Origin: Pandoraea pneumonica
GTDB taxonomy: Bacteria; Pseudomonadota; Gammaproteobacteria; Burkholderiales; Burkholderiaceae
Length of the DNA: 64,000 nt
Direction of reading: 5' to 3'
Assembly: GCF_902459645.1 (NCBI RefSeq)
Contig: NZ_CABPSK010000005.1
Coordinates: forward strand, 124,001 to 188,000
Positions 43,146-52,700 of the stretch are shown piece after piece; position 1 is the first letter of the stretch; each line of letters opens with the position of its first letter. Under the pieces are notes generated by a model. It was not told the DNA's origin. It searched no databases and saw only the letters and a list, made by a program, of their open reading frames with translations. Both the position numbers and the translations under genes were made by a program.

Positions 43146-44150
43146 ATGTTGTCGATTTTCCGTGCATCGTTGGCGCGTCGCGCCTTTCTGACGGCTGGCC
43201 TTTGTGCCATCACGGGTCTGAGCGCTGCGCCGGTGTGGGCGCAACCGGCGACCCAGCAAATCACTTATTTGCTGCCCGCCCCGGCCAATCTGCCGGCGTT
43301 TGCGCCGCTCATGCTGGCCGAGAAGAAGGGCTACTACGCCGCCGAAGGGCTTTCGGTGCGTTGGCTGACCGTGCAGGGCGGCGCCGACGTCGGCAAGCAA
43401 CTCGCGTCGGGCAACGGCGATCTCGGCGGCGGTCTGGGCGACACGCCCATCGTGCTGCGCCCGAACGGCATTCCGATCAAAGGCGTGGCCCTGCTGGGCG
43501 GCCGCACGCTGCACCAACTGGTGGTGCGCGACGACGCCAACATCAAGTCGCCCGCCGATCTGAAGGGCAAGACGATCACTGTGCTGGCGTATCAGGACAC
43601 CGGTTTCTACGCGACGCTGGGGCTGCTGGCTTCGGCAGGGCTCACGCGCAACGATGCCCGCATTCAGGGCGCAGGCCCGGCAGGCGTGTGGCAGCAAGTG
43701 GCCACGGGCAAGGCTGAAGTGATGGTGGGCACGCCGGAGTGGGCGCAGAACATCGAAGACGCGGGCGTGAAGATCACCATGACGTCGACCGATAAGTATT
43801 TCCCGGGCATGGCGCAAGCGATTCTCGCCTCGGACAAGACCATTGCCGAGAAGCCGGAAATGATCCGCAAGTTCGTGCACGCGACGCTTAAGTCGGTGGC
43901 CGAGATCATGCGTGATCCGGCGGGCGCGGCGAAGGACTACTGCGCGGCGGTGCCCGCTTATAAGGGCAAGGAAGCGGAGATCGAGAAGATCCTCACGTAT
44001 TACGCCCGCAACGTGTACCCGGGCCAGCAGCGTCTGGGCGCGTTCGATCCGGCACGCGTGACGAAGCTCCAAGATTTCTACGCACAGGAAAAGGTCATTC
44101 GCGACAAGTCGAATCCGGCCGACCTGTTCACCAACCAGTTTGTGCAGTAA
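43146..44150 (+). CDS. ABC transporter substrate-binding protein (SsuA/TauA/NMT1 type)
   Basis: Periplasmic protein of 334 residues with a signal peptide (LARRAFLTAGLCAITGLSAA, cleavage near VWA|QP about residue 32); the double Arg suggests Tat or Sec export. The mature part follows SsuA/NMT1 folds: GYYAAEGLSVRWLTVQGG, GKQLASGNGDLG, LKGKTITVLAYQDTG. It is the missing partner of the ATPase and permease at 33118 and 34094, split by ten genes. ATG 43146 follows GAGGCAGAG. Confidence 0.9.
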   Translation: MLSIFRASLARRAFLTAGLCAITGLSAAPVWAQPATQQITYLLPAPANLPAFAPLMLAEKKGYYAAEGLSVRWLTVQGGADVGKQLASGNGDLGGGLGDTPIVLRPNGIPIKGVALLGGRTLHQLVVRDDANIKSPADLKGKTITVLAYQDTGFYATLGLLASAGLTRNDARIQGAGPAGVWQQVATGKAEVMVGTPEWAQNIEDAGVKITMTSTDKYFPGMAQAILASDKTIAEKPEMIRKFVHATLKSVAEIMRDPAGAAKDYCAAVPAYKGKEAEIEKILTYYARNVYPGQQRLGAFDPARVTKLQDFYAQEKVIRDKSNPADLFTNQFVQ

Positions 44151-44162
44151 GGCAGGCTCGCC

Positions 44163-44507
44163 ATGCAAGAGAACGCTACGCCGGTGGACGCGCCGCAGAC
44201 CATGTTGCTGACCGTGTTTCTGCGGCACGACCAGTCGAACAATCTCGACGCGTTTCAGGAGCGCCTGAAGGCTGCCGAGTGGTGGGAGCGCTTTCCGCCG
44301 GAGGGCGTGAAGGTGGTGTCGTGGACGGTGGCGATGGGCTTCGGTCAGATCGTGACGCTGGAGTTGCCGCCCCACCTGCTGCCGGTGGTGAACGTGGAGC
44401 TAGAGCGTTCCGCGTGGGGCGTGTTTCGCACCGAATGCTATCCGACTTACGACTTTGTACCCGTGCACGCACGCATTCGCGAACGGGTTCGCAACGGAGG
44501 GAAATGA
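44163..44507 (+). CDS. Small protein of unknown function in the catabolic operon
   Basis: Product of 114 residues, no signal peptide, no domain recognised. It has an N-terminal strand (TMLLTVFLRH) and a central WERFPPEGVKVVSWTVAMGFGQIVTLEL stretch, which recalls small dimeric alpha/beta-barrel-type proteins. Its stop overlaps the next gene start by 4 bp (ATGA). Strict coupling between ABC binding protein and Rieske gene suggests a pathway role such as an accessory or monooxygenase-like protein. Confidence 0.7.
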   Translation: MQENATPVDAPQTMLLTVFLRHDQSNNLDAFQERLKAAEWWERFPPEGVKVVSWTVAMGFGQIVTLELPPHLLPVVNVELERSAWGVFRTECYPTYDFVPVHARIRERVRNGGK

Positions 44508-44725
44508 TGGACCGTTATCTTGACCCGCATCAAGCGCGTCGCCATGTGCCGACGCAATACGAAAGCCTGCTGGGCGACGCCATCGAGCGCGCCTACGCCG
44601 CAGGCACACACGATCTGGCGGGCCTCGTCGCTTACCTGAATCGCACGGGCCCGGGCCCGCAAGAGGGCGAGACGTGGACCGAAGACGTCTACAAGGCGCA
44701 GATCGCCCGCATGGCTGAAGAGTAA
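44504..44725 (+). CDS. Small helical protein (recombinase-like HTH type)
   Basis: Product of 73 residues starting at ATG 44504 (a second ATG follows at once), with GGAGG just upstream. The sequence (DPHQARRHVPTQYESLLGDAIERAYAAGTHDLAGLVAYLNRTGP...EDVYKAQIARMAEE) has the layout of small proteins labelled as recombinase-like helix-turn-helix that sit next to Rieske oxygenase genes in Burkholderiales. The LVAYLN and W-x-Y spacing recalls the resolvase HTH. Role not established. The Rieske gene follows 73 bp later. Confidence 0.65.
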   Translation: MMDRYLDPHQARRHVPTQYESLLGDAIERAYAAGTHDLAGLVAYLNRTGPGPQEGETWTEDVYKAQIARMAEE

Positions 44726-44798
44726 AAACATCACATGACGATGCGCTCGCTAACCGGCATGGACCGGGGCGACGCGCCGACGATGGAGAGGTCCCCCC

Positions 44799-45830
44799 AT
44801 GACTACGCAACAAGTTGTTCTCACTGCTGACGCCATTCTTGAGCGCGGCCTGAAGAATCTTTGGTACCCGATTTGCCCGTCGCATATGGTCGGCCGCGAG
44901 CCGGTCTCGCTGCGCCGCCTCGGCAAGAAACTGGTGTTCTGGCGCGATCAGGACAACAAGGTGCATGCGCTCGACGACCATTGCCCGCACCGTGGCGCAC
45001 CGCTCTCGAAGGGCATCGTGATGGGCGATCGCATCGCTTGCGGCTACCACGGCGTGCAAGTGCGTTGCGACGGCACGGTGATGCGTGTGCCGGGCAGCCC
45101 GGGCTGCAAGCTCGAAGGCTCGCGTCCGACGCAGGCGTATCACATCGTTGAACGCAACGAAGCGATCTGGCTGTACAACGCCACGGAAAACATCGACACG
45201 CCGCCGCCGCTGGTGCTGCCCGCAGAGCTCGACGCCGACGGCGAGTTCTCGTCGTTCCTTTGCTATACCGAGTGGAAGGGCGATTACCGTTACGTGCTCG
45301 ATAACGTGATGGACCCGATGCACGGCACGTATCTGCACAAGCAATCGCACTCGATGGCCGAAGGCGACAACACGGCGGCGTTCCGCATTCGGGATACGGA
45401 CATTGGTTTCGTGTTCGAGAAAGAAGGCCAGCGCGATGTGAACTTCGACTGGACCGAATGGGCCGATACCGGCACGCATTGGATGCGCCTCGAAATTCCG
45501 TATCCGAAGACGGGCGGCCCGGGCGGTAACTTCGTGATCGTGGGCAGCTACACGCCCATTTCGCCGACGCTCGCTGCGGTATTCCACTGGCGCTGCCGCA
45601 AGTTGCAAGACTGGCAGCGCAACACGTGGCGCTTCCTGTATCGCAACCGCCTTGAAGCGCGCCACTGGGCCGTGCTCGAGCAAGACCGCGTGATGCTCGA
45701 AGACATGGAGCCGGACGCCAATCAGAACGAGCATCTGTATCAGCACGATATGGGCATCGTGCGTCTGCGCCGCCATCTGAAGAACTTGGCGAAGGCAGAG
45801 CTCGAACGTATGCAACAGGGGAAGGCGTAA
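44799..45830 (+). CDS. Rieske non-haem iron oxygenase, alpha subunit
   Basis: Protein of 343 residues. The Rieske [2Fe-2S] motif CPHRGAPLSKGIV...CGYHG is near residues 63-90. The catalytic iron motif D-xx-D-xx-H-xxx-H appears as VLDNVMDPMHGTYLHKQS near 165-182, with a later Asp in LEDMEPDANQNE. Rieske oxygenases add oxygen to aromatic rings or demethylate methoxy/N-methyl groups. The short alpha-only form and the PDR reductase downstream point to a two-component class IA system like phthalate or vanillate oxygenases. Confidence 0.92.
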   Translation: MTTQQVVLTADAILERGLKNLWYPICPSHMVGREPVSLRRLGKKLVFWRDQDNKVHALDDHCPHRGAPLSKGIVMGDRIACGYHGVQVRCDGTVMRVPGSPGCKLEGSRPTQAYHIVERNEAIWLYNATENIDTPPPLVLPAELDADGEFSSFLCYTEWKGDYRYVLDNVMDPMHGTYLHKQSHSMAEGDNTAAFRIRDTDIGFVFEKEGQRDVNFDWTEWADTGTHWMRLEIPYPKTGGPGGNFVIVGSYTPISPTLAAVFHWRCRKLQDWQRNTWRFLYRNRLEARHWAVLEQDRVMLEDMEPDANQNEHLYQHDMGIVRLRRHLKNLAKAELERMQQGKA

Positions 45831-45842
45831 GCCGCGCACGTC

Positions 45843-46319
45843 ATGACATCGAACGCTCAAGCGCGCACGCACGCCGACACCGGGGCCGCACCGCAAGCCG
45901 AGCGCATTCGTGCGCAGGCTGTGCCCGATTTGGGCACGGCGACGTGGACCAACGGCATTCGCTTCGGTAACGAGATTCTGCTCTCGGGCATGACGGCGCA
46001 TCCGGCCACGCGCGACGCTGCGCAGCCGTTGACGGCTTACGAGCAGACGCTCGTTGTCTTGGGCAAGATTCGCGCGTTGGTCGAAGCGGGCGGCGGCAGG
46101 CTCGCGAACATCTACAAACTCGTCGTGTACGTGACCGACATCGCGGACAAGGACGACGTAGGGCGCGCACGCCGAGAGTTCTTCGCCGATGTGGCAGAGA
46201 ACGGTGGCGCGTATCCGTGCTCGACGCTGGTGGCCGTGAGCGGGCTGGTGTTTCCCGAATTGCGCGTGGAGATCGAGGCGTTCGCGCGTCTCGATATCGA
46301 TTTGTCGAAAGCGGGTTGA
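45843..46319 (+). CDS. RidA/YjgF-family protein
   Basis: Protein of 158 residues with RidA-type fold: GIRFGNEILLSGMTAH, LGKIRALVEAGGGRLANIYKLVVYVTDIADKDDVGRARREFF and CSTLVAVSGLVFPELRVEIEAFA. The Arg that binds the substrate carboxylate in RidA would lie in the SALVxR region; here it reads PELRVEIEA near the end, which fits. RidA hydrolyses reactive imines or enamines. With NadX-like protein in the same operon this suggests a nitrogen-containing intermediate. A catabolic deaminase role as in 2-aminomuconate pathways is possible. Confidence 0.85.
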   Translation: MTSNAQARTHADTGAAPQAERIRAQAVPDLGTATWTNGIRFGNEILLSGMTAHPATRDAAQPLTAYEQTLVVLGKIRALVEAGGGRLANIYKLVVYVTDIADKDDVGRARREFFADVAENGGAYPCSTLVAVSGLVFPELRVEIEAFARLDIDLSKAG

Positions 46320-46407
46320 ACGGCGCAGACGGCGGCGTTTTCCCGAGCCGGTGGTTTTTCATTACAGACGCAGGGCACTCCTGCAAGCAACATCAGAGAG
46401 CTGGGTC

Positions 46408-47382
46408 ATGAGCAAGTCAAATCTGAGTGCGATGGTGCGTACGCTTCGTTACGAAGCGGCGGGCATCATGAGCATCGAACTCGTGCCTGCGGCCGTTGGC
46501 GGCGCGTCGGCGCCGACGTTCCCGGACTTCACGCCGGGCGCGCATATCGACCTGCATCTGCCAAGCGGACTGGTGCGCAGCTACTCGCTCGTGAACGCGC
46601 CCGGAGAGGCAAACCGTTATGTGCTCGGCATCCTCGCCGATCCGAAGAGCCGCGGCGGGTCGCGCTTTATTCACGACAATTTCCGCGTGGGCATGACGCT
46701 TGATATCTCGGCACCGCGCAATCATTTCGAACTCGACGAGAGCGCAGCGCACACGGTGCTGGTGGCGGGCGGTATCGGTGTCACGCCGATTCTGTGCATG
46801 TATCGCCGCCTGCGCTCGTTGGGGCGCAGCGTGAAGCTGCTCTACTGCGCGCGTACGGCGCCGCAAGCCGCTTTTATCGACGAGATCAGCGCGCTGGGCG
46901 GCGATATCACCTATCACTTTGACGATCAGCAAGGCGGCAAGCCAGCATCGCTGACGAGTTTCCTCGCGGGGCAACCCGCAGGCACGCACGCGTATTGCTG
47001 CGGCCCGGGCGTGATGCTCGATGCTTTCGAAGCAGCCTGCGCCGAAGCGGGTATTGCCAACGTGCATATCGAACGTTTCGCCGCTGCGCCCGATGCACCG
47101 CCCCCCGCGACGAGCGAAGGCTATGTCGTCAAGCTGGCGAAAAGCGGCAAGGAGATTGCGGTGCCTGCGGGAGCGACGCTGCTCGACACATTGCTTGCTG
47201 CGGGCATCGACGCTGAACACAGTTGTATGGAAGGGGTGTGCGGTGCGTGCGAGACGCGCGTGCTCGAAGGCTGCCCCGATCACCGCGACTCGGTATTGAG
47301 CGCTGGCGAGCGCGCCGAGAACAAAGTCATGATGATCTGCGTGTCCGGTTGCAAGGGCGACCGTCTCACGCTCGATCTTTGA
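46408..47382 (+). CDS. PDR/VanB-type oxygenase reductase
   Basis: Protein of 324 residues in three domains: FMN-binding (RSYSLVNAPGE near residue 62), NAD-binding (GGIGVTPILCMYRRLR near 120, CCGPGVMLDAFEAAC near 200) and a C-terminal plant-type ferredoxin with CMEGVCGACETRVLEG and a final Cys in ICVSGCKGDRL. It passes electrons from NADH to the Rieske oxygenase at 44799. ATG 46408 is the start. The order oxygenase - RidA - reductase fits a Rieske system with one inserted gene. Confidence 0.93.
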   Translation: MSKSNLSAMVRTLRYEAAGIMSIELVPAAVGGASAPTFPDFTPGAHIDLHLPSGLVRSYSLVNAPGEANRYVLGILADPKSRGGSRFIHDNFRVGMTLDISAPRNHFELDESAAHTVLVAGGIGVTPILCMYRRLRSLGRSVKLLYCARTAPQAAFIDEISALGGDITYHFDDQQGGKPASLTSFLAGQPAGTHAYCCGPGVMLDAFEAACAEAGIANVHIERFAAAPDAPPPATSEGYVVKLAKSGKEIAVPAGATLLDTLLAAGIDAEHSCMEGVCGACETRVLEGCPDHRDSVLSAGERAENKVMMICVSGCKGDRLTLDL

Positions 47383-47407
47383 TTCCCATTCATCACCCGA
47401 GACTGCC

Positions 47408-48379
47408 ATGACGATTCTGGGCATCGAACAAATTACCTACGGGGTGACCGACCTCGACACCTGCCGCCGCTTTCTTGCCGACTGGGGGCTCACCGAAGTT
47501 TCCGCCGATGCGAACGGCGCGCGTTTCGAAACGCTCAACGGCGGCCGTGTGCTGGCCGTGCGGCACGACGATCCGTCGCTGCCGCCTGCGATGGAAGACG
47601 GCCCGACGTTGCGCGAGGTGACGTGGGGCGTGACGACGGCCGATGAGGTCGCCGCTATTGCCGACAAGCTGGCCGGTCAGCCGGGTTACTACTTCCGCGA
47701 TGGCGCGACGGGCTGCATCGATCCGAACGGTTTAGCCGTGCGTGTGGAAGTGAGCGCTAAGCGGGCGCTCGATCTGAAGGGCGCACCGACGAATCCGTGG
47801 GGGCTGCCCGCGCAACGCGTGAACACGCCGAGTCCGGTGTACGAGCGGGCGCAGCCGATCGAGGTCGGGCACGTGGTGTTCTTCACCAATGCGCTCGCCG
47901 CGACGCAGAAGTTCTATGAAGACATGCTGGGCTTCGAGTTGTCGGACCGCTATCCCGATCGCGGCGCGTTCATGCGCTGTGCGCCGCACGGCGGGCACCA
48001 CGATCTGTTCTTGCTCGCCTTGCCCAACGGTAAGCGCGGACTGAACCACGTGGCGTTCACGGTGCGCGATATCCACGAGGTGTTCGGTGGCGGCATGCAC
48101 ATCGACCGCTGCGGCTGGGAGACGCAACTCGGCCCGGGCCGTCATCCGATTTCGTCCGCGTATTTCTGGTACTTCAAGAACCCCTGCGGGGCGTTGATCG
48201 AGTATTACGCCGATGAGGATGTCTTGACGCCCGAGTGGCAGCCGCGCGACTTCGAGCCGGGGCCGACGGTGTTCGCGGAGTGGGCGGTCGATGGTGGCAT
48301 CGATGGCACGACGCGGCGCCAGAAGAAGGGCGGTGAAGCGCCCACGGGCAAGTTCATGACCGACACGGTCAAGCGCTGA
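47408..48379 (+). CDS. VOC-superfamily extradiol dioxygenase-like protein
   Basis: Protein of 323 residues with two VOC modules. The C-terminal module has the possible iron ligands His (VGHVVFF, about residue 158), His (LNHVAFTVRD, about 218) and Glu (LIEYYADED, about 270). These match type I extradiol dioxygenases that open a catechol ring beside the hydroxyls. The N-terminal module is probably structural. It ends the operon and a terminator follows at 48400. Substrate unknown; the hydrolase at 36416 would act on its product. Confidence 0.88.
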   Translation: MTILGIEQITYGVTDLDTCRRFLADWGLTEVSADANGARFETLNGGRVLAVRHDDPSLPPAMEDGPTLREVTWGVTTADEVAAIADKLAGQPGYYFRDGATGCIDPNGLAVRVEVSAKRALDLKGAPTNPWGLPAQRVNTPSPVYERAQPIEVGHVVFFTNALAATQKFYEDMLGFELSDRYPDRGAFMRCAPHGGHHDLFLLALPNGKRGLNHVAFTVRDIHEVFGGGMHIDRCGWETQLGPGRHPISSAYFWYFKNPCGALIEYYADEDVLTPEWQPRDFEPGPTVFAEWAVDGGIDGTTRRQKKGGEAPTGKFMTDTVKR

Positions 48380-48399
48380 GCTGGCTGGGCCGGTCATGG

Positions 48400-48438
48400 C
48401 AGGCGCGCCGATCCGGGGGGAACGGCGCGCCTGTTTTT
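48400..48438 (+). terminator. Terminator of the catabolic operon
   Basis: CAGGCGCGCCG (48400-48410) and CGGCGCGCCTG (48423-48433) are perfect 11-bp arms with TTTTT at 48434-48438. It stops plus-strand transcription before the convergent glutathione peroxidase gene. Confidence 0.93.
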
Positions 48439-48446
48439 GCGATAAC

Positions 48447-48992
48447 TTACTTCGCCAGTTCGGCGTCGATGGCGGCGACCAGACGCGGATCGTCGGCCTT
48501 CACATCCGGTGAGAAGCGCGCGACGACTTCACCGTTGCGGCCCACCAGAAACTTCTCGAAGTTCCACAGCACATCGGCGGGGTTCTCCCGCTCGACACCA
48601 AAGCCTTTCAAGCGCTCGCGGAACGGGCCTTCGCCCGTAGCTTCCGGCTTGGCATCGACCAGGGCGGCGTACAGCGGATGACGGTCGTCACCCAGCACCG
48701 AGATTTTTGCGAACAGCGGGAACGTCACGTTGTATTGCGTGGAGCAGAAGTCGAGGATCTCCTGATCCGTGCCGGGTTCCTGGCCTTTGAAGTTGTTGGC
48801 CGGGAAGGCCAGCACTTCGAGACCCGCGCCGCGCTTGTCTTCGTACAGACGCTCCAGTCCTTCGTATTGCGGCGTCAGGCCGCATTTGGACGCGACATTC
48901 ACCACCAGACGCACCTTGCCTGCGTAATCGCCAAGCTTGGACGGCGTGCCGTCGTTACGGTTGACGGCGATAGATTCGATAGTCGTGCTCAT
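48447..48992 (-). CDS. Glutathione peroxidase family protein
   Basis: Protein of 181 residues with catalytic Cys in NVASKCGLTPQY (residue about 38), Gln in FPANNFKGQEPG and Trp in DVLWNFEKFLVG. Cys form reduces hydroperoxides, usually with thioredoxin. ATG 48992 has AAAGGAA 8 nt upstream. Lies between the catabolic operon (convergent) and an intergenic stretch of 778 bp. A longer frame upstream to 49220 is not conserved. Confidence 0.93.
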   Translation of the reverse strand: MSTTIESIAVNRNDGTPSKLGDYAGKVRLVVNVASKCGLTPQYEGLERLYEDKRGAGLEVLAFPANNFKGQEPGTDQEILDFCSTQYNVTFPLFAKISVLGDDRHPLYAALVDAKPEATGEGPFRERLKGFGVERENPADVLWNFEKFLVGRNGEVVARFSPDVKADDPRLVAAIDAELAK

Positions 48993-49770
48993 ACGTAAAT
49001 TCCTTTGGCGAAAGTGATTCGAGAGTGATCCGGGAGTCGCTGCGATCAACGAAGCCGAGTGTATCGGAAGCCCGCAAACCCCGCTGACGGGGCGCACATC
49101 CACCGGAGGGGGGCACCGGCGCAGTAGCGGTATCGATTTATCACAATCGGGTGATTCCGGCACGAATGTAAGGATTATGTAAGTTGATCGTCGTCTGGCT
49201 TGCCGAGGCGTAGAAGTCATTAAAAAAGGACGATCGTTTTCTCGGTGATTTCACCGTTTGTTATATGAATGTTACATATTTGGGGAAATTTTCTAGGCGA
49301 TGTGTTGTTCGTGTGTGACGTAAAAATATCAATGAAATCAACGGCAAATTGGCCGTAGATGATTCCCGATTGACAGTCGTGAAAGCTTGTGAAAGTATTC
49401 GCGGGATTAAAAAAGTTACCGCATATAACAAGCACACAGCGCTGATCCACAGCGCAAGTCAATAAAACGGGGTTGTCCGAATGCTTCGTACTGCTTTTCA
49501 GACGTCAGGCGCGTTTGCGCGAGCGCAAATTTCCTTTGCTGCATGGCAAAGCGACGCATTTCCGACAGTTCCCGTCTTACCCGACCGACGCGTTGCCTTA
49601 TCTCGCGCCATGACGCACTAGCGTCGGCGCCCCGTCCCGCTTCACCCGCACCTCATCAACGGACTTCGCCCGCACGGCGGAGTTTTTGCGTTGCTATCGC
49701 GGGTTTTCGCGCGGGATCGTACCGAATTCAGCATTCGTCGCATTAAAAGAACATTCATCAGGGGAATCAA
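48993..49770 (+). promoter_or_regulatory. A+T-rich control region and leader of the autotransporter
   Basis: 778 bp with no clear gene. About 49220-49480 is strikingly A+T-rich compared with the window. TTGACA (49370-49375) with AAGTAT 17 bp later (49393-49398) is a possible promoter, which would leave a leader of roughly 365 nt. A 46-codon frame with GGGG upstream (49481-49621) lies in the leader. A+T-rich promoters of surface adhesins are typical targets of H-NS-like silencers; this is inference. Confidence 0.45.
49481..49621 (+). CDS. Possible leader ORF of 46 residues
   Basis: ATG 49481 with GGGG 7 nt upstream opens a 46-residue frame (MLRTAFQTSGAFARAQ...) that ends at 49621, 150 bp before the autotransporter start. 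It is not recognised and may be a chance ORF, but its position could make it a leader peptide. Confidence 0.25.
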   Translation: MLRTAFQTSGAFARAQISFAAWQSDAFPTVPVLPDRRVALSRAMTH

Positions 49771-52700
49771 ATGAATCACGTCTACCGCGTGGTGTGGAGC
49801 GCCAGTCTTGGCATGTATCAGGTCGCGTCGGAAATCGCCTGCGGCCATAGTGGCAAGTCACGTTCGGTGGACCGTCGCCGTGCACGCAAGGCGGCGGCCG
49901 CCGCGGCGCTGGCCGTACTCTCGGGCGTGGTTCAGGCAACGCCGTCACCCGTGGGGACAGTCACGCAGTCGGATACCAACTCGTACGCGCTTGTCCCCGG
50001 CGGCGCAATGGGTTGGTTCCCCGTATGGGACTGGAACGGTACCGATCTGAACGTCTCGATGACCGGCGTCAAGTCCGTGAGTTTCGACAACCTGACTGGG
50101 CAGATTCAGGTGGGTGCCGGGGCCGCGGTTTCCGGTGACACAGCGGGTATTGCTATCAATGCAACTAGCGTGCTGTCGAACCTGTCGACGCTGACCAACA
50201 ACGGCACCATCTCGGGCTCGCAAACCGGCGTGACCGTGGCCGGTGCGCTGGGCTCGATCGCCAACAATGGCTTGATTTCGAATGGGCTGTTTAACGCCGC
50301 TGCCGTTCAGGTGTCGGGTACAGTCGGGACGCTGACGAACAACGGCGCTATTACTGGCGCGAGCGACCGCGGCAATGGCATCACCGTGGCGCCGGTGGAT
50401 CCTGCTGCACCTTCCCGTCTCGATCGCATCGAAAATACCGGGACGATCTCCGGCGGCACGAACGGCATCAACAACGCGGGCGGGACGATCGGCACGATCT
50501 CCAACACCATTGCCGGGTCCGCAACGGGCACGATCAAGGGGCAGGTCGGCATTATCAATACGACCAACTACCTCGCCCCTACCAACGTCATCGGCTCGCT
50601 CGACCGTATCGAGAACTCCGGTGCGATCACGGGGACGGATGTCGGTATTGCCAACGCGGCGACGCTCGGCACGATTCACAACAACGCCTCCGGCGTGATC
50701 TCGGGCACCAACTCCTACGGGATTCGCAACGCGCTCGGCCAGATTTCCGCCATCGAGAACAGCGGGAATATTACGGGCGGCATCAATGCCATTCAGAACG
50801 TAAGCACGATCACGTCGATCGACAATTCCGGGACGATTTCCGCTGCGACGATCGCGGTGGTCAGCACCTCGCGCCTTGGTACGTTGACCAACTCGGGCTT
50901 GATCGCAGCAACGAGCAACGGGCAGGGCGGTTTCGCGGTGCAGAACTTCGGGTCGATGGGTACGCTGTCGAACTCCGGCCAGATTACGACCTCCACCACG
51001 ATGGGTAGTGGGGGCGCCGGTGTCTATACGTCCAATCGTATCGATGCGTTGAACAACCAGAGCGGCGGGCTGATTCAGGGCGACTACGGCGTGTATAACG
51101 ACGGCGCCGGACGCAGCATCGGGACGCTGACCAACGCCGGCACGATCACCGGTGCGACCTCGGGTGTGCGCAACATGGGCGGCACCATTACGTCGATCGT
51201 CAACTCGGGGGCAAACGGAAATGCCGCCGCAGGCACGATCTCGGCTACGGGCAATGGCTCCTTCGTCTATGGCATCGACAATGCGACTTTTACCGTCTCG
51301 GGGACGGCCACCACTGCCACGATCGGCACGATCACCAACGGCGGTGTGATTCGCGGCGCGATGTACGGGATCAACAATTCCGGCTCGATCGGCACAATCA
51401 ACAACCTGGCAGGCGGGACGATTTGGGGCGGCACCGCGGCGATCAGCTCCGGCGCATCGAATACGCTCGGCGCGATTAACAATGCCGGCGTCATTCTCGG
51501 ATTGGTCGGCAACCAGACGACGCAGGATCTGACGATCACGGGCGGCACGGGCAGCAACTTCGGCACGTTTGCAGGCAGCGATGGCGTGTCGACCGGCTAC
51601 TTCCTGAACAACAAATCGAACCTGCGCCTGACGAGCGGCAACATCGTGCTCAACGATACCGTCGACCTCGGCGGCACGTTCACGATGTTCAACAGCGGGG
51701 CGAGCAACCTTCACGTCGACAAGTCGATTTCGGTCACGGGCAACTATCAACAAGACGCCGGCGCCACGCTCGAAGTCGGTGCGGGGGCAGGTGCCTTCAC
51801 GACGGGCAATCCGGTGGCGGACACCGGCTATGGCCGATTGGTGGTGAGTGGCAACGCGACGGTTGCCGCAGGCTCGACCATTTCCATCAAGTCGATGGGT
51901 TACACGCTGGCAGCCGGTCAGCGCTTTGTCGTCATCGACGCGGCCTCGGCCACCTATAACGCCGGCGCGCTGAACTACGTCGTGAGCAACCCGACGCTCA
52001 CGGGTAGCGGCTCGCAGGTGATCTACAACGGACGCCAGGATCTCGTCGTCTCGCTCGTCGGCCCGAACTATGTCGCCACGATGGGCGGCGTGTCGGGGCT
52101 CGTCAGCGGCACGTCGGCATCCCTGGTGCCGCACTGGAGCTTCGATGGCTCGAACCTGACGGTGACGGGCACGTCGTTTGCAACGATCACGGGCAACCTC
52201 GGCACGATTTCCAACACGGGTACGCTCACTGGCACTTACGCGTTCTCGGTGGCTGGCACGGGCAGCATCGCAAGTATCCAGAACGACGGCACCATCGCGG
52301 CGACCGGTTCGAGCAACTCGGGTCTCGTCAACGGTGGCACGATCGGCACGTTGACCAATCGCGGAAAAATCTCCTCGGTGAGTTTTGCCGCAGTGAACAA
52401 CAATGGCGGCTCGCTCACACGCTTCGAGAACAGCGGCACACTCGTTGGCGTAACGAGTGGTCTTGCTAACACTGGCCAACTGAGTTCGCTGGTCAATAGC
52501 GGTCAGATGTCGGGTGAGTGGGCCGTGGCAAACGGCGGGAATGGCTACACCAATTCGCTGCTGAGTACGCTGACGAACAGTGGCACGATCTCGGGCCCGT
52601 CGCGCGGCGTGAGCAACAGCGGTGCAACGATCACGACGATCGACAATCTGGCCGGTGGCCTGATTACCGCGACCGACAACAGCGGCGCCATCGTCTCGGG

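Noticed and set aside
49220-49462. Minus-strand frame of 80 residues in the A+T-rich gap
   Set aside because: No ribosome-binding site and a random-looking composition; more likely control DNA.
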